Of a DNA stretch of 64,000 nt, positions 26,205-35,996 are shown in pieces. This stretch comes from Prolixibacter sp. SD074. Its GTDB lineage: Bacteria; Bacteroidota; Bacteroidia; Bacteroidales; Prolixibacteraceae. The notes under the pieces were generated by a model. That model made no database searches, had not been told where the DNA came from, and saw nothing but the letters and a program-made list of their open reading frames with translations. The translations under genes were made by a program, and so were the position numbers. Location: NCBI RefSeq assembly GCF_009617895.1, contig NZ_BLAW01000001.1:1479001-1543000 (forward strand), given 5' to 3'. Position 1 is the stretch's first letter. Each line of letters begins with the position of its first letter.

Positions 26205-26747
26205 TTAATATGTTGTCTTCTTTTTAAACTTACCTTTTTTATTGTATTTTTCAATGTAATTTATAGAACCATCTCTTTTATAGAAAATCAGCTTCTCAAT
26301 AGGTTTTCCTTTATTAAAGAATCCTTCTACTCTTTTATTTCCATTTGCGTAATAGTCTACCTGTTTACCCTCACATTCTTCACCACAACAACAATATCCA
26401 ATAAAATTGGGATGTGAAGTCGGTTCAAGACAGGGAGTAATAGTCATTAGCCTTAGGGTATCACTGTAACTTCCGGCAGAGTTGAAGTGATATTCCTTTC
26501 CTAATTGTGTGCTATCAATCATAGTAAGGGCATATGACAATGCATAAGCACCGGTATCTTTTAATTGAAGAAAGCCTGAAGAATCTTTGACCGAAAAAAT
26601 CTTGTCACCTTTTTTTAGACCAAAAAAATCTATCCTTTTAACTTCTTCTGTACAAGGATTGTAACAATACAAGTTAAATAAGACATCTTGGCAAATTCCC
26701 TTCAGTGACAACAATAAAAAGAATACTAAAATTAAATTTGTTCTCAT
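26205..26747 (-). CDS. Secreted MORN-like protein beside the RHS gene
   Basis: A 180-residue protein with a signal peptide (LILVFFLLLSLKGICQ). Two paired-Cys sites occur (CYNPC and CCCGEEC). The C-terminal 50 residues form MORN-like strands: QVDYYANGNKRVEGFFNKG then LIFYKRDGSINYIEKYNKKG. Such repeats occur in many small Bacteroidota proteins with unclear roles. It begins 12 nt after the RHS stop and would be co-transcribed with it, so an immunity or accessory role towards the RHS metalloprotease domain is possible; this rests on position only. Confidence 0.6.
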   Translation of the reverse strand: MRTNLILVFFLLLSLKGICQDVLFNLYCYNPCTEEVKRIDFFGLKKGDKIFSVKDSSGFLQLKDTGAYALSYALTMIDSTQLGKEYHFNSAGSYSDTLRLMTITPCLEPTSHPNFIGYCCCGEECEGKQVDYYANGNKRVEGFFNKGKPIEKLIFYKRDGSINYIEKYNKKGKFKKKTTY

Positions 26748-26759
26748 CTCTGTGGAGTT

Positions 26760-28253
26760 TTAATAAAAAGTTTTCCCATTATACCTATACGCCTGCTTCA
26801 TTATTTTAGATAATCGCTGAAGTTCATAGGGGTTCATATCGCTTAACTTTCTTCCCTGGAAACTATAGTTATGGACATTTATAGGTCCTTGGGGAAGACC
26901 GCTATATCTCTCTGGCAAAGTGCTTATGCTTGTAACTCCTTCATTACTGCCAAACATCCATTGCCTAGCATAGCCTGCAACTTCATTCGTCTTATCTAAA
27001 AGAAAACTATACCCTTTTGCGCCAGCAGCTCCCAAACTAATTTGACCTGTCTCAAATTGATATCCATGTAAAAGTTCATGTGCAAAAAGACCTAATCCCG
27101 CACCGGGAGATACTGTAATATCTACATTTTTAGTATCAAAGTTAAAGGATGTGTAAGCTACTTCTGTTCCCATGCCAGGAAGAGGCCCGCTTTCATTTTG
27201 AGAAGAGCTCTCAACCACATTATACGTCTGGTCAGAGGCTGCCGTTGTTGCAACTTCACCTCTTACTCCTTCCAACGAGTTATTTTGGCTTTGAAGATTT
27301 CCTATTTGCCTGTTTAACCTCTTCTCTTGTTTTGCAGATAGACCGCCAGCATCCAGCTTTGCTTGTTTGTCAGCAATTCTTGCATTATTGCTTTCTTGCC
27401 GACTGTTAACCTCCGCAATTAACTTATTCACCCATTCCCATGCAGCATCTGTAAATTCCATCCCCGTTAGGTCAATATAAATCATGGGGTTATTAGCACA
27501 ATAAGCATATGGAGAGATAGAGTAGTATTTATCAGCTGATGGGTCAACAACATGCCATCGTCCCAGTTCAGCATCATAGAACCTTGCCCCGTAGTCATAA
27601 TTTTCAAAGAACTCGTCGTTTAATTCCTTACCGTTATAAAGGTACTTATTTTTATCGAGATTGTTCCCGGTAAACAGGCTGCCAAACGGATAGTACTCAA
27701 CTTCCTGGTCGACTACCGCCGTGGTACCACTGTAATGGAAGGTTAGACGGGTATTCCCCAGGTGATCTTTCAGGTAATAGTAGTACCGCCCTGCCGACGG
27801 GTCGTAATACCCTTCGGAGGTCAACACCTTCTTCAGGGTGCCGTTTTCGTAGATAAAAGTACCATCATAAAGCGTGGTGGAGGCAACGCCCGAAACCGTG
27901 GCTGTTTTGCGCCACTTAGTCCCCAGTCCATCGTAATAGTAATCTACCTTGTTAGTGGAATTCTTGTAATACTGTTTCGGCAAATTAAATTCTTCAAAAT
28001 AACTTATCGTTAAATTACGTATTCCATCATAGTTCAGGTTGCCGTTTTTATCGTAACCGACAGAACTCAAATCATAGGCTGAAGTATTCGCCCAGCTTCC
28101 TGAATAGGTCCCGTAATCGGCTACGGTCAACCGGTTCAAACCGTCGTAGGTAAAACCATACCCTTTTTTGCCATTACCCGATAGCCGCCACATGGCACCA
28201 CTGATGTTGCCGTTGTACTGTGCTCCTCCTGCCAGGGCGATGGATGGGCTGGA
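26760..28253 (-). pseudogene. RHS-core protein with C-terminal HELLH metalloprotease domain, 5'-truncated
   Basis: Counting from the ATG at 28193, residues 1-225 are RHS/YD repeats (YDKNGNLNYDG; YYYYLKDHLGNTRL; YPFGSLF) and 226-244 is the core end (ISPYAYCANNPMIYIDLTG). After this comes a variable C-terminal domain of ~230 residues with HELLH at 372-376, a zinc-protease motif, preceded by a Gln-rich helical spacer. The homologous frame continues upstream as IALAGGAQYNGNISGAMW to a TAG at 28254-28256, where a transposase fossil begins. The N-terminal export and shell region is missing, so the product is a cassette-like fragment, not a working full-length RHS toxin. Confidence 0.78.
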
Positions 28254-28592
28254 CTATGTGAGAGATGACGATAACGGGACCATTAGCCTTGGCTATTGGC
28301 TGATGAATGTTGCCCACTTTAGCAAAGACCGGGAAATGACGCCCCTGTACAATAAAATAAGCTTTACAGTTTTGGCCATGGCGCAAAAAGCTAGAACAAG
28401 GAGGTCCTTGAAAGCGGGGTAAAAACGCTAAACAAAGAACAGATGTACGAACTATTCAATTTTATTTATTACAAAATCAGCACGATAATAAAAGCATTGC
28501 TGGCCAATATGACACCAAGGGCTTTCCTTCCTCAAACAGAGCCATCTCCTAATGACGGACAGTTAAGCCTTTTATTAAATTTTGAAAACTAA
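28240..28592 (+). pseudogene. Decayed DDE transposase fragment
   Basis: Frame 1 from 28240 to 28359 encodes MDGLDYVRDDDNG then ISLGYWLMNVAHFSKD and MTPLYNKI, resembling a transposase catalytic core. A different frame from 28410 to a TAA at 28592 encodes KEQMYELFNFIYYKIS and ALLANMTPRAF, resembling the C-terminal end of the same kind of enzyme. The two pieces are joined by an internal deletion plus frameshift. The family (IS4-like) is recalled by pattern and uncertain. The fragment abuts the RHS truncation point. Confidence 0.6.
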
Positions 28593-28682
28593 AAACGGGA
28601 GATGGCCAAACTCTAAATTTGACAATAGGATATGAACTATAAAAATTACTAGTGCCAACAATTAAGACTATTTTACACCTTT

Positions 28683-29825
28683 TTATGACAACCGCTGCTT
28701 ATAATCCGAGTAACTGAACCCCCGCACCAGACGGAAACCGGTTTCGTCGTTCCATATGCCGATGGAGGGATGGGCAACCCCGTTGAACATGGTGGTTTTC
28801 ACCATCGTGTAGTGAACCATATCTTCGAAAACAATCGAATCGCCGGGCTTCAGCTCTTCGTCGAACGACCAATCGCCCACAAAGTCACCGGCCAGGCAGG
28901 AATTTCCACCCATACGGTAAGTCGGTTTGCCATCCACCGGGTCGAAATGAGCGCCCTGGATACGGGGCTTGTAAGGCATTTCGAGGCAGTCGGGCATATG
29001 GGCCGTAAACGATACGTTGAGCACGGCCGTACGGATGCCTTTGTTTTCGACTACATCCACCACAGTCGATTTCAGCACGCCGGTTTCCCAGGCAAACGCA
29101 CTGCCCGGTTCCAGAATCACCTCCACATCCCACTTCTCACGAAAAGCTTTCAGGAGATTGATCAGGTGCTGCGTATCATACCCGTTGCAGGTCATAAGAT
29201 GGCCGCCGCCCATGTTCACCCATTTTACTTTCGGCAGGAAACGGGCGAAACGCTCTTCAAACGCCGCCAGTGTTTTCTCCAAATCGACCGGGTCCGACTC
29301 GCACAAAGTATGGAAATGCAAACCTTCCACGCCTTCGGGCAGTTCATCGCCCAGTTGCGATGATAAGATGCCTAAACGCGTTCCCGGCGAACAGGGATTG
29401 TACAAATCGGTGCCTACTTCCGAGAATTCGGGATTGACCCGAAGTCCGACCGATATCCTGCGCGAATAGTTTCTCACGGCCGGCAGGAACCGCTCCAGTT
29501 GCGAAAGGGAGTTGAAGGTGATGTGCGACGAACATTCGAGGACTTCACCGAAATCATCCCCGGCATAAGCCGGCGAATAGGTATGCGCCAAGGCCTTCAT
29601 CTCCTCCACTGCCAAACGGGCCTCATAGGCGCCACTGGCTGTCGCACCGCTAATGTATTCACGAACAATGGGGAAAGCACTCCACATGGCAAAGCCTTTA
29701 AACGCGAGGATGATATCCACTCCTGCGGCGTCCTTCACGCCCCGGATGAGTTCGAGATTTTTCCGCAACAAACCTTCGTCGAGTACGTAACAGGGCGAAG
29801 GAACCTTACTCAGATCGATAGCCAT
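28683..29825 (-). CDS. nspC: Carboxynorspermidine decarboxylase
   Basis: A 380-residue PLP enzyme of the alanine racemase-fold decarboxylase family. The PLP Lys is expected at 43 in ILAFKGFAMW; other marks are GLRVNPEFSEV, EGLHFHTLCES, the PLP-phosphate site VNMGGGHLMT and EPGSAFAWETG. It decarboxylates carboxynorspermidine or carboxyspermidine in the alternative polyamine pathway. Its partner dehydrogenase is at 35997-37190, separated by tamA and tamB. A -7 box lies 33 nt upstream. Confidence 0.92.
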   Translation of the reverse strand: MAIDLSKVPSPCYVLDEGLLRKNLELIRGVKDAAGVDIILAFKGFAMWSAFPIVREYISGATASGAYEARLAVEEMKALAHTYSPAYAGDDFGEVLECSSHITFNSLSQLERFLPAVRNYSRRISVGLRVNPEFSEVGTDLYNPCSPGTRLGILSSQLGDELPEGVEGLHFHTLCESDPVDLEKTLAAFEERFARFLPKVKWVNMGGGHLMTCNGYDTQHLINLLKAFREKWDVEVILEPGSAFAWETGVLKSTVVDVVENKGIRTAVLNVSFTAHMPDCLEMPYKPRIQGAHFDPVDGKPTYRMGGNSCLAGDFVGDWSFDEELKPGDSIVFEDMVHYTMVKTTMFNGVAHPSIGIWNDETGFRLVRGFSYSDYKQRLS

Positions 29826-29857
29826 AATTGCCGTGATTATTCATCAAAAACCGGCTG

Positions 29858-29865
29858 CAAAGTTA
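29858..29865 (-). promoter_or_regulatory. Promoter -7 box of nspC
   Basis: The minus strand reads TAACTTTG, a full match to TAnnTTTG, followed by CAGC. The distance to the nspC ATG at 29825 would give a leader of about 25 nt. The rest of the 254-nt gap to tamB (to 30079) shows no gene. Confidence 0.55.
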
Positions 29866-30079
29866 CGCTTTTCCCGGTAGGATAGAATAGGAATGGAACC
29901 GATAAAAACAAACCATGTTAATCAGGGAAGTAAATAACGCTTCATCTTTTCCCATCAAAAGATTAATAGCCTTGTGTACAGCTGTAAATCGATGGATGTT
30001 TACACATAAATTATCAGATGGAACTGACTAATCGTAAGAAGCTGGAATGATTGATAATCGCACAAAAACATCTTGCCGG

Positions 30080-33000
30080 TCATTTCCATGATTTTTTAAT
30101 TATCAGATCAAATCCGGAGTTCGTTGACTGATTGGTCGCCTGCAGGTAAAGCCAGCGGAAAATCTGATATTCCAACGTAATCTTTTGTGGCTGAATAATT
30201 TTGGTCTTTTTATCAAGGGCAAAAGTCTGCTGATAACTGAGAAAGAGATTCTTGGTAATATATTTTCCTACCGCTACACTGCTCAACGACCAGTTCTCGT
30301 CTCCTGAAATCTCCAACATATCGAGGTTCAATGTGGACTGCACCGCGTCCTTCAGCAGTGCAGAAACCTGTCCGAGCGCCAAGTTCTTAGCAACTCCCGA
30401 TGCACTATTCACACTCGAGCTTTGTGCAGAGGTAAGTTGACTGGACGAACGACCAAATAAAATATAAGCCAGTGCATCCTGCTCAGTAATCACCTGTCCA
30501 TCGAAACGAAATTCAAATGTAGGTGCAAGTGCCCGGCCGGTAATATGCAAAGTAATTTTCTTCAATTGCTTTTCAACATCACGGAACGAATAAGCAATGG
30601 TAAAATCAACCACTGGGTTCATCATTTCATCACTTCCGGTAAAGGTCAAACTACCCGACTCAAAATCGAAGCGTTTGCCATACATCTTATAAAATCCGCG
30701 CTGCACATTCAGCGTACCGAATAGATCCACCAGCTTTCCTTCCTTCACCGCACGCAAATCCCCTTTCATCTCAAAATTCATGTCTTTTCCCGCAATCCAA
30801 AAATTCCCGGGAATGCGAACGGTAAAGTTTCCGCTCAGGTTGCGGTAAAAGTCGACAGACTGGAACGAGGGAACCTTATACTTCATCGCTGAAGGGTGGT
30901 TACCCGTTGTATCAAACGCTGATGCCTGCTGAACGGCCTGCACCAGCAAGGGCGGGTTGGGATCGTCCGATTTCACTGCCATCCGGGCACGCAAAGCATC
31001 CGCGTTTAAATGTGCCTGGTTGACTGTCAGATTTCCGGAAAATACAGGCTTTTCCGGGGTTCCCTCTAAAAGCAAATTCGTATTAATCACAGCATCCAGT
31101 AAATCAGAATTAGCCACGGAAAAATCTTTCGCGTTGACATTCAAATGAATAAACTCAGGAACAGCTTCCAACTGCGGTTTCAACTGCACATACCCATTCA
31201 TTCCCAGGTATCCTTTTCCTGCCTTCATGCCCAATGTATCAATTGAGAACCGGTTGCCCTGAAGGCCGCTTCGTAACATGATATTCCGGTAATTCAATCC
31301 GTACTCTTTATCATCAAATTGTCCGTTATCGAGACGGATATGGCCACCAATTTTCACATCGTCGATGGTATTAGAAAGCTGCACATCGGACGAAAACAAG
31401 CCACTCATTTTCATTTTCTGCGGTGCGATGAACTGGTTCAACCGGGCAATTTCCAGACTATCGACCCGTAAGTACCCGCTAACCGGGGCCGTGTTCCGGA
31501 GCAGATAAATGCTATCGGCGAACGAAAGGTGTAACGGGAGATCTAGTTTGGCAGTTAAGAGTGAGTCTTTTTCACCCAACGCAACTACCTGCAAAGTTAG
31601 TCTTTCATCCACGTAATTTATTCGGGCCGCAATCTGCTTCAGGCTAATGATATCGAGCGTTGGCTTTTGTACATCCAGAAAGGCTTGTATTTCAGGCTTG
31701 GATGCCTCACCTGTCAACCGGATGCCCGAAGAAACAATTCCCTTTAAGTTTTGGGGCATCCCTTTAAACCGTGGAATCTGTGATAAATCAATATTTTCAA
31801 CAGACAGGTTTAAATCTTCACTACCATGAAAAGCAAACCGTCCATATACTGCTATTTTTTGCTCCTGCGAAGCCAATACCAGGTTCCTCACAACGATGGA
31901 ACCACTGGACGGAATAATCGAAGTTGAATCGCTTCCTCCGTTCCACTCCGAGCCGATCAAATTCAAATGGAGCCGTTTCAGATCAACCCGGAGAACATTC
32001 CTGAAAAGGACATTTGCTTCGACATTTGCTTTCAACGAATCATTCATTATCAAATCAACCTGATTCTCCAAACGTCCATTTTGAAACTGCGCCTTCAGGC
32101 CAAGGGATTTCATTTTCGTCCCATTGATATCCAGTGAACTTGCCTGCAAAACAGCATCTCCACGATAAACACTATCCTGCACTATGGCCTGTATATTTCC
32201 GGCCAACGAGCCCACGCTGATGGAATCATAACGCAGGTATTGAAGATTGATGTTTCCGGCAAAACGAAGTGAGTCAACCGGGCCGGTTACTCTTCCGGCA
32301 ATAGTCCCCGTCATTTCCGACGGCGGTAATCCCATCGGCATAGCCAGACTGTTAATGTCCCGGGCCTGAACAGTTACTGAAAAGTCGTTGCCCGAGTGAA
32401 TGTTCCCCTTCCCCCTCGCGAAAAGATGAAAGGCCGGAACCTCGAAGAGCAGACTATCCAATTGATAATCGCCTGCATCATAACGCATCCGGGTATGGAA
32501 ATCGGAAACCGGTTGACCAAACAATACAGAAGCTGTCGATTTAATTTCAGTCTGTGCCTGCAAGCTATTCAAATCCTTGCCGGAACCACTCACTTTTACA
32601 TCCAGGTTCAAATCTGACTTCAGCGTATCAGTGGGTAAGAAATCACCGGGATCCAGATGCCTCAGTTTCGCTCTGAGCAGATATTCCGGTTGGGTAAATA
32701 TCTTATCCAATTGCGCTACAACTTCCATGCTTCCCAACCAGGTATCCGCATCAATCCGGGCATGCATACTGCCAGCTTTTTTGTCCAGGTTCACTGAAAG
32801 ATTCTTCACCGTATAACCGGAATAGTGAGCATCGTTCAATTGCCCGTCCAGTTTCAGCCGATTATTTTTCAGGTTAAAACCGTCACCATCAACGGCAAAA
32901 CGTCCGGAAATCAATGAGGTCAACGTGCTATCTCCCGTCCAGGTTGCTGCATTCAGACTGTCGATATTAAGGTGCAAATTGTACTGTGGGTTCGTGCGCA

Positions 33001-33931
33001 AATTACTGGACCAACCATCAAGAGAAAGCCGTTGCTTTGCCTCCTGGACATTCAGTTGCACCTGGGTTTGCCGCATCCCGCCTTTCAGCGAAAGCTGGAT
33101 ATTGGGCGTACCATAAAGCGGCTGTTTCAGGAAAGGTTGCAAATCCGCTAAATCGAGTGGGGAAAAAGCCAGCTGCAAATCAGTTAAATTGAGTGAATCG
33201 AGTGGCAGCATTCCGTTACTGGTCATTCGCGAACGAGCAGTTTGGAATTGCAGGCCGCTCCACTTCAACCGCCGTTTCGCCACCTCCAGTTTTCCCGTCA
33301 GGTTGTCGATAACGGCATCCGGTTTTTGCGTTTGCAGGTGAAACTGCTTTAAGTTGAGTGCCAAATCGTCCGGTTCGAACCGGAAAGATAATGCTAAGCC
33401 GAGCGCCAATTTTCGCGGAATAATTGTGGCCGTATCAATCGGGAGGACTGCTCCCTGAAAATCTTTCAGACGAAAGTCGGATATGTTCACCTTCCAATTA
33501 CTTCCGCTTTTCAATGTCGAACCCGGCTGCATTTTTGTGGTATCCGCCGGAAGAATGTGTTCCAGATTCCAGGTCGAATCTTTTTCCTGGACAGCAAAAA
33601 CACGAAGTTGTCCCAGCCCGACATAGTCAACGTTCACGTTCTTTCGGAGGATCGATGCCAGAGAATATTTTACTTCCAGCTTTTGAAAAGCCAACAATGT
33701 CGTATCATTCCGCGAAAGCGAGAAATTCTTCAGATAAAAATCTCCTAACAGGTTTCCCCGGATGGAATCAAGTTTCACATTGGCATGCAGCATTTCACTT
33801 CCCTTGGACGAAACGACAGAAGCCAGCCATTGATTCAGCATTCCGGTACGGATCACCAGCAGCACAGCGAGAACCAGAATGATGATTCCGCCAACCAGCC
33901 AGCTTACTATTTTCACGATTCTCCTTACCAT
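30080..33931 (-). CDS. tamB: Translocation and assembly module protein TamB
   Basis: A protein of about 1283 residues, starting at the ATG at 33931 one base after the tamA stop. It has one N-terminal membrane anchor (IVSWLVGGIIILVLAVLLVI), a very long repetitive beta-helical body of AsmA-like type, and a C-terminal DUF490/TamB domain that includes LFGTLNVQRGFYKMYGKRF, ITGRALAPTFEF and AYILFGRSSSQ. The protein spans the periplasm and works with TamA in outer-membrane protein or lipid transport. The pair forms an overlapping operon. Confidence 0.9.
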   Translation of the reverse strand: MVRRIVKIVSWLVGGIIILVLAVLLVIRTGMLNQWLASVVSSKGSEMLHANVKLDSIRGNLLGDFYLKNFSLSRNDTTLLAFQKLEVKYSLASILRKNVNVDYVGLGQLRVFAVQEKDSTWNLEHILPADTTKMQPGSTLKSGSNWKVNISDFRLKDFQGAVLPIDTATIIPRKLALGLALSFRFEPDDLALNLKQFHLQTQKPDAVIDNLTGKLEVAKRRLKWSGLQFQTARSRMTSNGMLPLDSLNLTDLQLAFSPLDLADLQPFLKQPLYGTPNIQLSLKGGMRQTQVQLNVQEAKQRLSLDGWSSNLRTNPQYNLHLNIDSLNAATWTGDSTLTSLISGRFAVDGDGFNLKNNRLKLDGQLNDAHYSGYTVKNLSVNLDKKAGSMHARIDADTWLGSMEVVAQLDKIFTQPEYLLRAKLRHLDPGDFLPTDTLKSDLNLDVKVSGSGKDLNSLQAQTEIKSTASVLFGQPVSDFHTRMRYDAGDYQLDSLLFEVPAFHLFARGKGNIHSGNDFSVTVQARDINSLAMPMGLPPSEMTGTIAGRVTGPVDSLRFAGNINLQYLRYDSISVGSLAGNIQAIVQDSVYRGDAVLQASSLDINGTKMKSLGLKAQFQNGRLENQVDLIMNDSLKANVEANVLFRNVLRVDLKRLHLNLIGSEWNGGSDSTSIIPSSGSIVVRNLVLASQEQKIAVYGRFAFHGSEDLNLSVENIDLSQIPRFKGMPQNLKGIVSSGIRLTGEASKPEIQAFLDVQKPTLDIISLKQIAARINYVDERLTLQVVALGEKDSLLTAKLDLPLHLSFADSIYLLRNTAPVSGYLRVDSLEIARLNQFIAPQKMKMSGLFSSDVQLSNTIDDVKIGGHIRLDNGQFDDKEYGLNYRNIMLRSGLQGNRFSIDTLGMKAGKGYLGMNGYVQLKPQLEAVPEFIHLNVNAKDFSVANSDLLDAVINTNLLLEGTPEKPVFSGNLTVNQAHLNADALRARMAVKSDDPNPPLLVQAVQQASAFDTTGNHPSAMKYKVPSFQSVDFYRNLSGNFTVRIPGNFWIAGKDMNFEMKGDLRAVKEGKLVDLFGTLNVQRGFYKMYGKRFDFESGSLTFTGSDEMMNPVVDFTIAYSFRDVEKQLKKITLHITGRALAPTFEFRFDGQVITEQDALAYILFGRSSSQLTSAQSSSVNSASGVAKNLALGQVSALLKDAVQSTLNLDMLEISGDENWSLSSVAVGKYITKNLFLSYQQTFALDKKTKIIQPQKITLEYQIFRWLYLQATNQSTNSGFDLIIKKSWK

Positions 33932-33932
33932 C

Positions 33933-35750
33933 CTAAAATGCTTGTCCGATAGAGATGAAAAACTGCGTTCGAAACTTATTCTCAAACACAGGTGTCGCTA
34001 AATCCAATCGAATGGGACCGATAGGCGTTTTCACCCGAACACCCAGTCCGACATCACATTTAAGACTGGCCAGATTGTACTGTAAGGCTTTAGGCCACAC
34101 GTTACCAAAATCCATGAAAGCGGCACCTCCGAATATTCCATAAACCGGAAACCGGAATTCCGCACTTCCTTCCAGGACACTGTTACCGCCAATCGGCACG
34201 CCGTTCCCGTTTACCGGAGAAACCTGGTTACGTCCCCAACCGCGCAAGGAATTGGCTCCTCCCAAGAGAAACCGGTCTTCCAACGGACTCTCCTTATCTC
34301 CCCCTATGGGACGAATAACACCGGCACGCAACCGGGCGGCAAACACCCAATTCACGTTAAACGGAATATAGTGCCGCACATCTGACTCGACTTTGATGTA
34401 GTGATATTTCGATTGAAATCCAATTCCCATATAGGTAATGTACGTATTCAATTTCCAACCTTTCGTCGGATCAAAAACATCGTTGGTCGTATTCCGGGTG
34501 ACACCAAAAGTGATTCCCGATTTATTGTGAATCGAATCCTGAGGATTGACCGTTGAATCAGCAGTTACCAGTGTCTTATTGGTCAGCCAGTCTTTTTCCA
34601 GCGAATACATCAAATAGCCGGCAGTACCGGAAGAAAATGTTTGCTGAAAGGTGACGCCGGTTCCCAGTCGATCGACCTCAAAACCGGTTTCATTTTCCCG
34701 GATATAAAACGGGTTCAGGATAAAATCGAGGTTATCGCGAAAAATATCAGGCTGAATAAACTTAGTATCAAAACTGAAGGGGAGAAAATGAGAGTGTTTT
34801 CCATTAAAAATCAAGCGCCGGGCACCTCCCAGAAAATGTAACCGGGTAAGTTCAGCCGATACCCGAACACGGTCTTCTGTACCATATCCCACACCGGCTT
34901 TTAACAACCAACCCGGATTTTCCTTCAGGTAAACGGCGACCGGGACACTGTCTCCCTTGATACTATCAATCAGTGCACGAACAACGACATAACTGAATAA
35001 TTCGGTATTGAAAAGCTTCTGCTGTGTTTTTTGTAATTGCTTTTGGGAGAAGCGATCACCTGAAGAAAACTGAACCTTGTTCCGAATAAATTTTTGGGGT
35101 ACCAGGGAATCGCCGTGACAGGTTATCTTTCCAAACCAGGCTTCCGGTCCCGGATGCACCTGAAAGTTAAGGCCAACGGAATGTTCTGTGGTATCGACCT
35201 GGATATCGCGTTTTACCTGCACCAGCGGATAACCCTTATCGGTAAAAGCATGGGTTAATTTATCCTCCGATTGGTATACTTGCTGATCAACAAAACGACT
35301 TCCCTGCTTAACTGGAAAATCTTTCCGGACAGCACTTATAATGGTCGAATCCAGTCGTGTTGTACCATCCTGTACTTTTACATCACTGATAAGATAAGGC
35401 CTTCCCTCGTTGATGTGGATTAGGACAGAAATTCGTCGGCCTGCTTTATTGGAATCAAGCGAGTAACCGATTTTAGGATGCAAAAATCCATTGCGCTGAT
35501 AGTACCTTTTCAACCGCTCGATATCATCATCCAGAATGTAATTTGAAAAAGCCGGAGCCGATTTCCAAAATTGTAACTTATCGAGAAATGTCGGGCTTTC
35601 CGTATTCATCTGCCCTGCGAGGCCTTCATCAGTCAGCGTGGCATTTCCTTCGAACGCCACTTTCTTAACCACCGGTTTCTTTTGAGCAAATGTCTCAAAC
35701 GGCAAAAGACAAATGAAAGAGAATAAAAAAATTCTGAAGAGAGCCGGCAT
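33933..35750 (-). CDS. tamA: TamA/BamA-family outer-membrane assembly protein
   Basis: A protein of about 605 residues with a signal peptide (start ATG 35750, IFLFSFICLLPFETFAQ). POTRA-like segments follow, for example NATLTDEGLAGQM and GRPYLISDVKV. The C-terminal half is an Omp85 beta-barrel with the motif region LGGANSLRGWGRN (the family's RG-containing loop 6) and the end FISIGQAF, an aromatic-terminated strand. Together with tamB directly downstream this is the TAM complex rather than the essential BamA. An upstream in-frame start at 35828 is unlikely because it would bury the signal peptide. Confidence 0.88.
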   Translation of the reverse strand: MPALFRIFLFSFICLLPFETFAQKKPVVKKVAFEGNATLTDEGLAGQMNTESPTFLDKLQFWKSAPAFSNYILDDDIERLKRYYQRNGFLHPKIGYSLDSNKAGRRISVLIHINEGRPYLISDVKVQDGTTRLDSTIISAVRKDFPVKQGSRFVDQQVYQSEDKLTHAFTDKGYPLVQVKRDIQVDTTEHSVGLNFQVHPGPEAWFGKITCHGDSLVPQKFIRNKVQFSSGDRFSQKQLQKTQQKLFNTELFSYVVVRALIDSIKGDSVPVAVYLKENPGWLLKAGVGYGTEDRVRVSAELTRLHFLGGARRLIFNGKHSHFLPFSFDTKFIQPDIFRDNLDFILNPFYIRENETGFEVDRLGTGVTFQQTFSSGTAGYLMYSLEKDWLTNKTLVTADSTVNPQDSIHNKSGITFGVTRNTTNDVFDPTKGWKLNTYITYMGIGFQSKYHYIKVESDVRHYIPFNVNWVFAARLRAGVIRPIGGDKESPLEDRFLLGGANSLRGWGRNQVSPVNGNGVPIGGNSVLEGSAEFRFPVYGIFGGAAFMDFGNVWPKALQYNLASLKCDVGLGVRVKTPIGPIRLDLATPVFENKFRTQFFISIGQAF

Positions 35751-35938
35751 ACAAGTGAATTTGACCGATTTCGAACAAGTGAACCAATCCGTGAGGTGCA
35801 TACAGCGAAACACCACTGTTATCACCACCTTGAAACGGTCAAGTTACTATTTTAGTTTAAAAAACTTCAATACGGGCAAATCCGAACAACGACCTTCTAA
35901 ATGCTTCAAAATTCCTGCTGTCTTCAGCCATTGTACTT

Positions 35939-35970
35939 AAAAAAAAGAGCTGTCACAAATGAAACAGCTC
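35939..35970 (-). terminator. Intrinsic terminator after carboxynorspermidine dehydrogenase
   Basis: On the minus strand, GAGCTGT (35970-35964) pairs with ACAGCTC (35953-35947) across a 10-nt loop and is followed by a run of T residues. It lies 26 nt after the stop of the dehydrogenase gene and before tamA, so the tam genes need their own promoter. Confidence 0.8.
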
Positions 35971-35996
35971 TCCTGTAAATATATTTTATCAATGTT

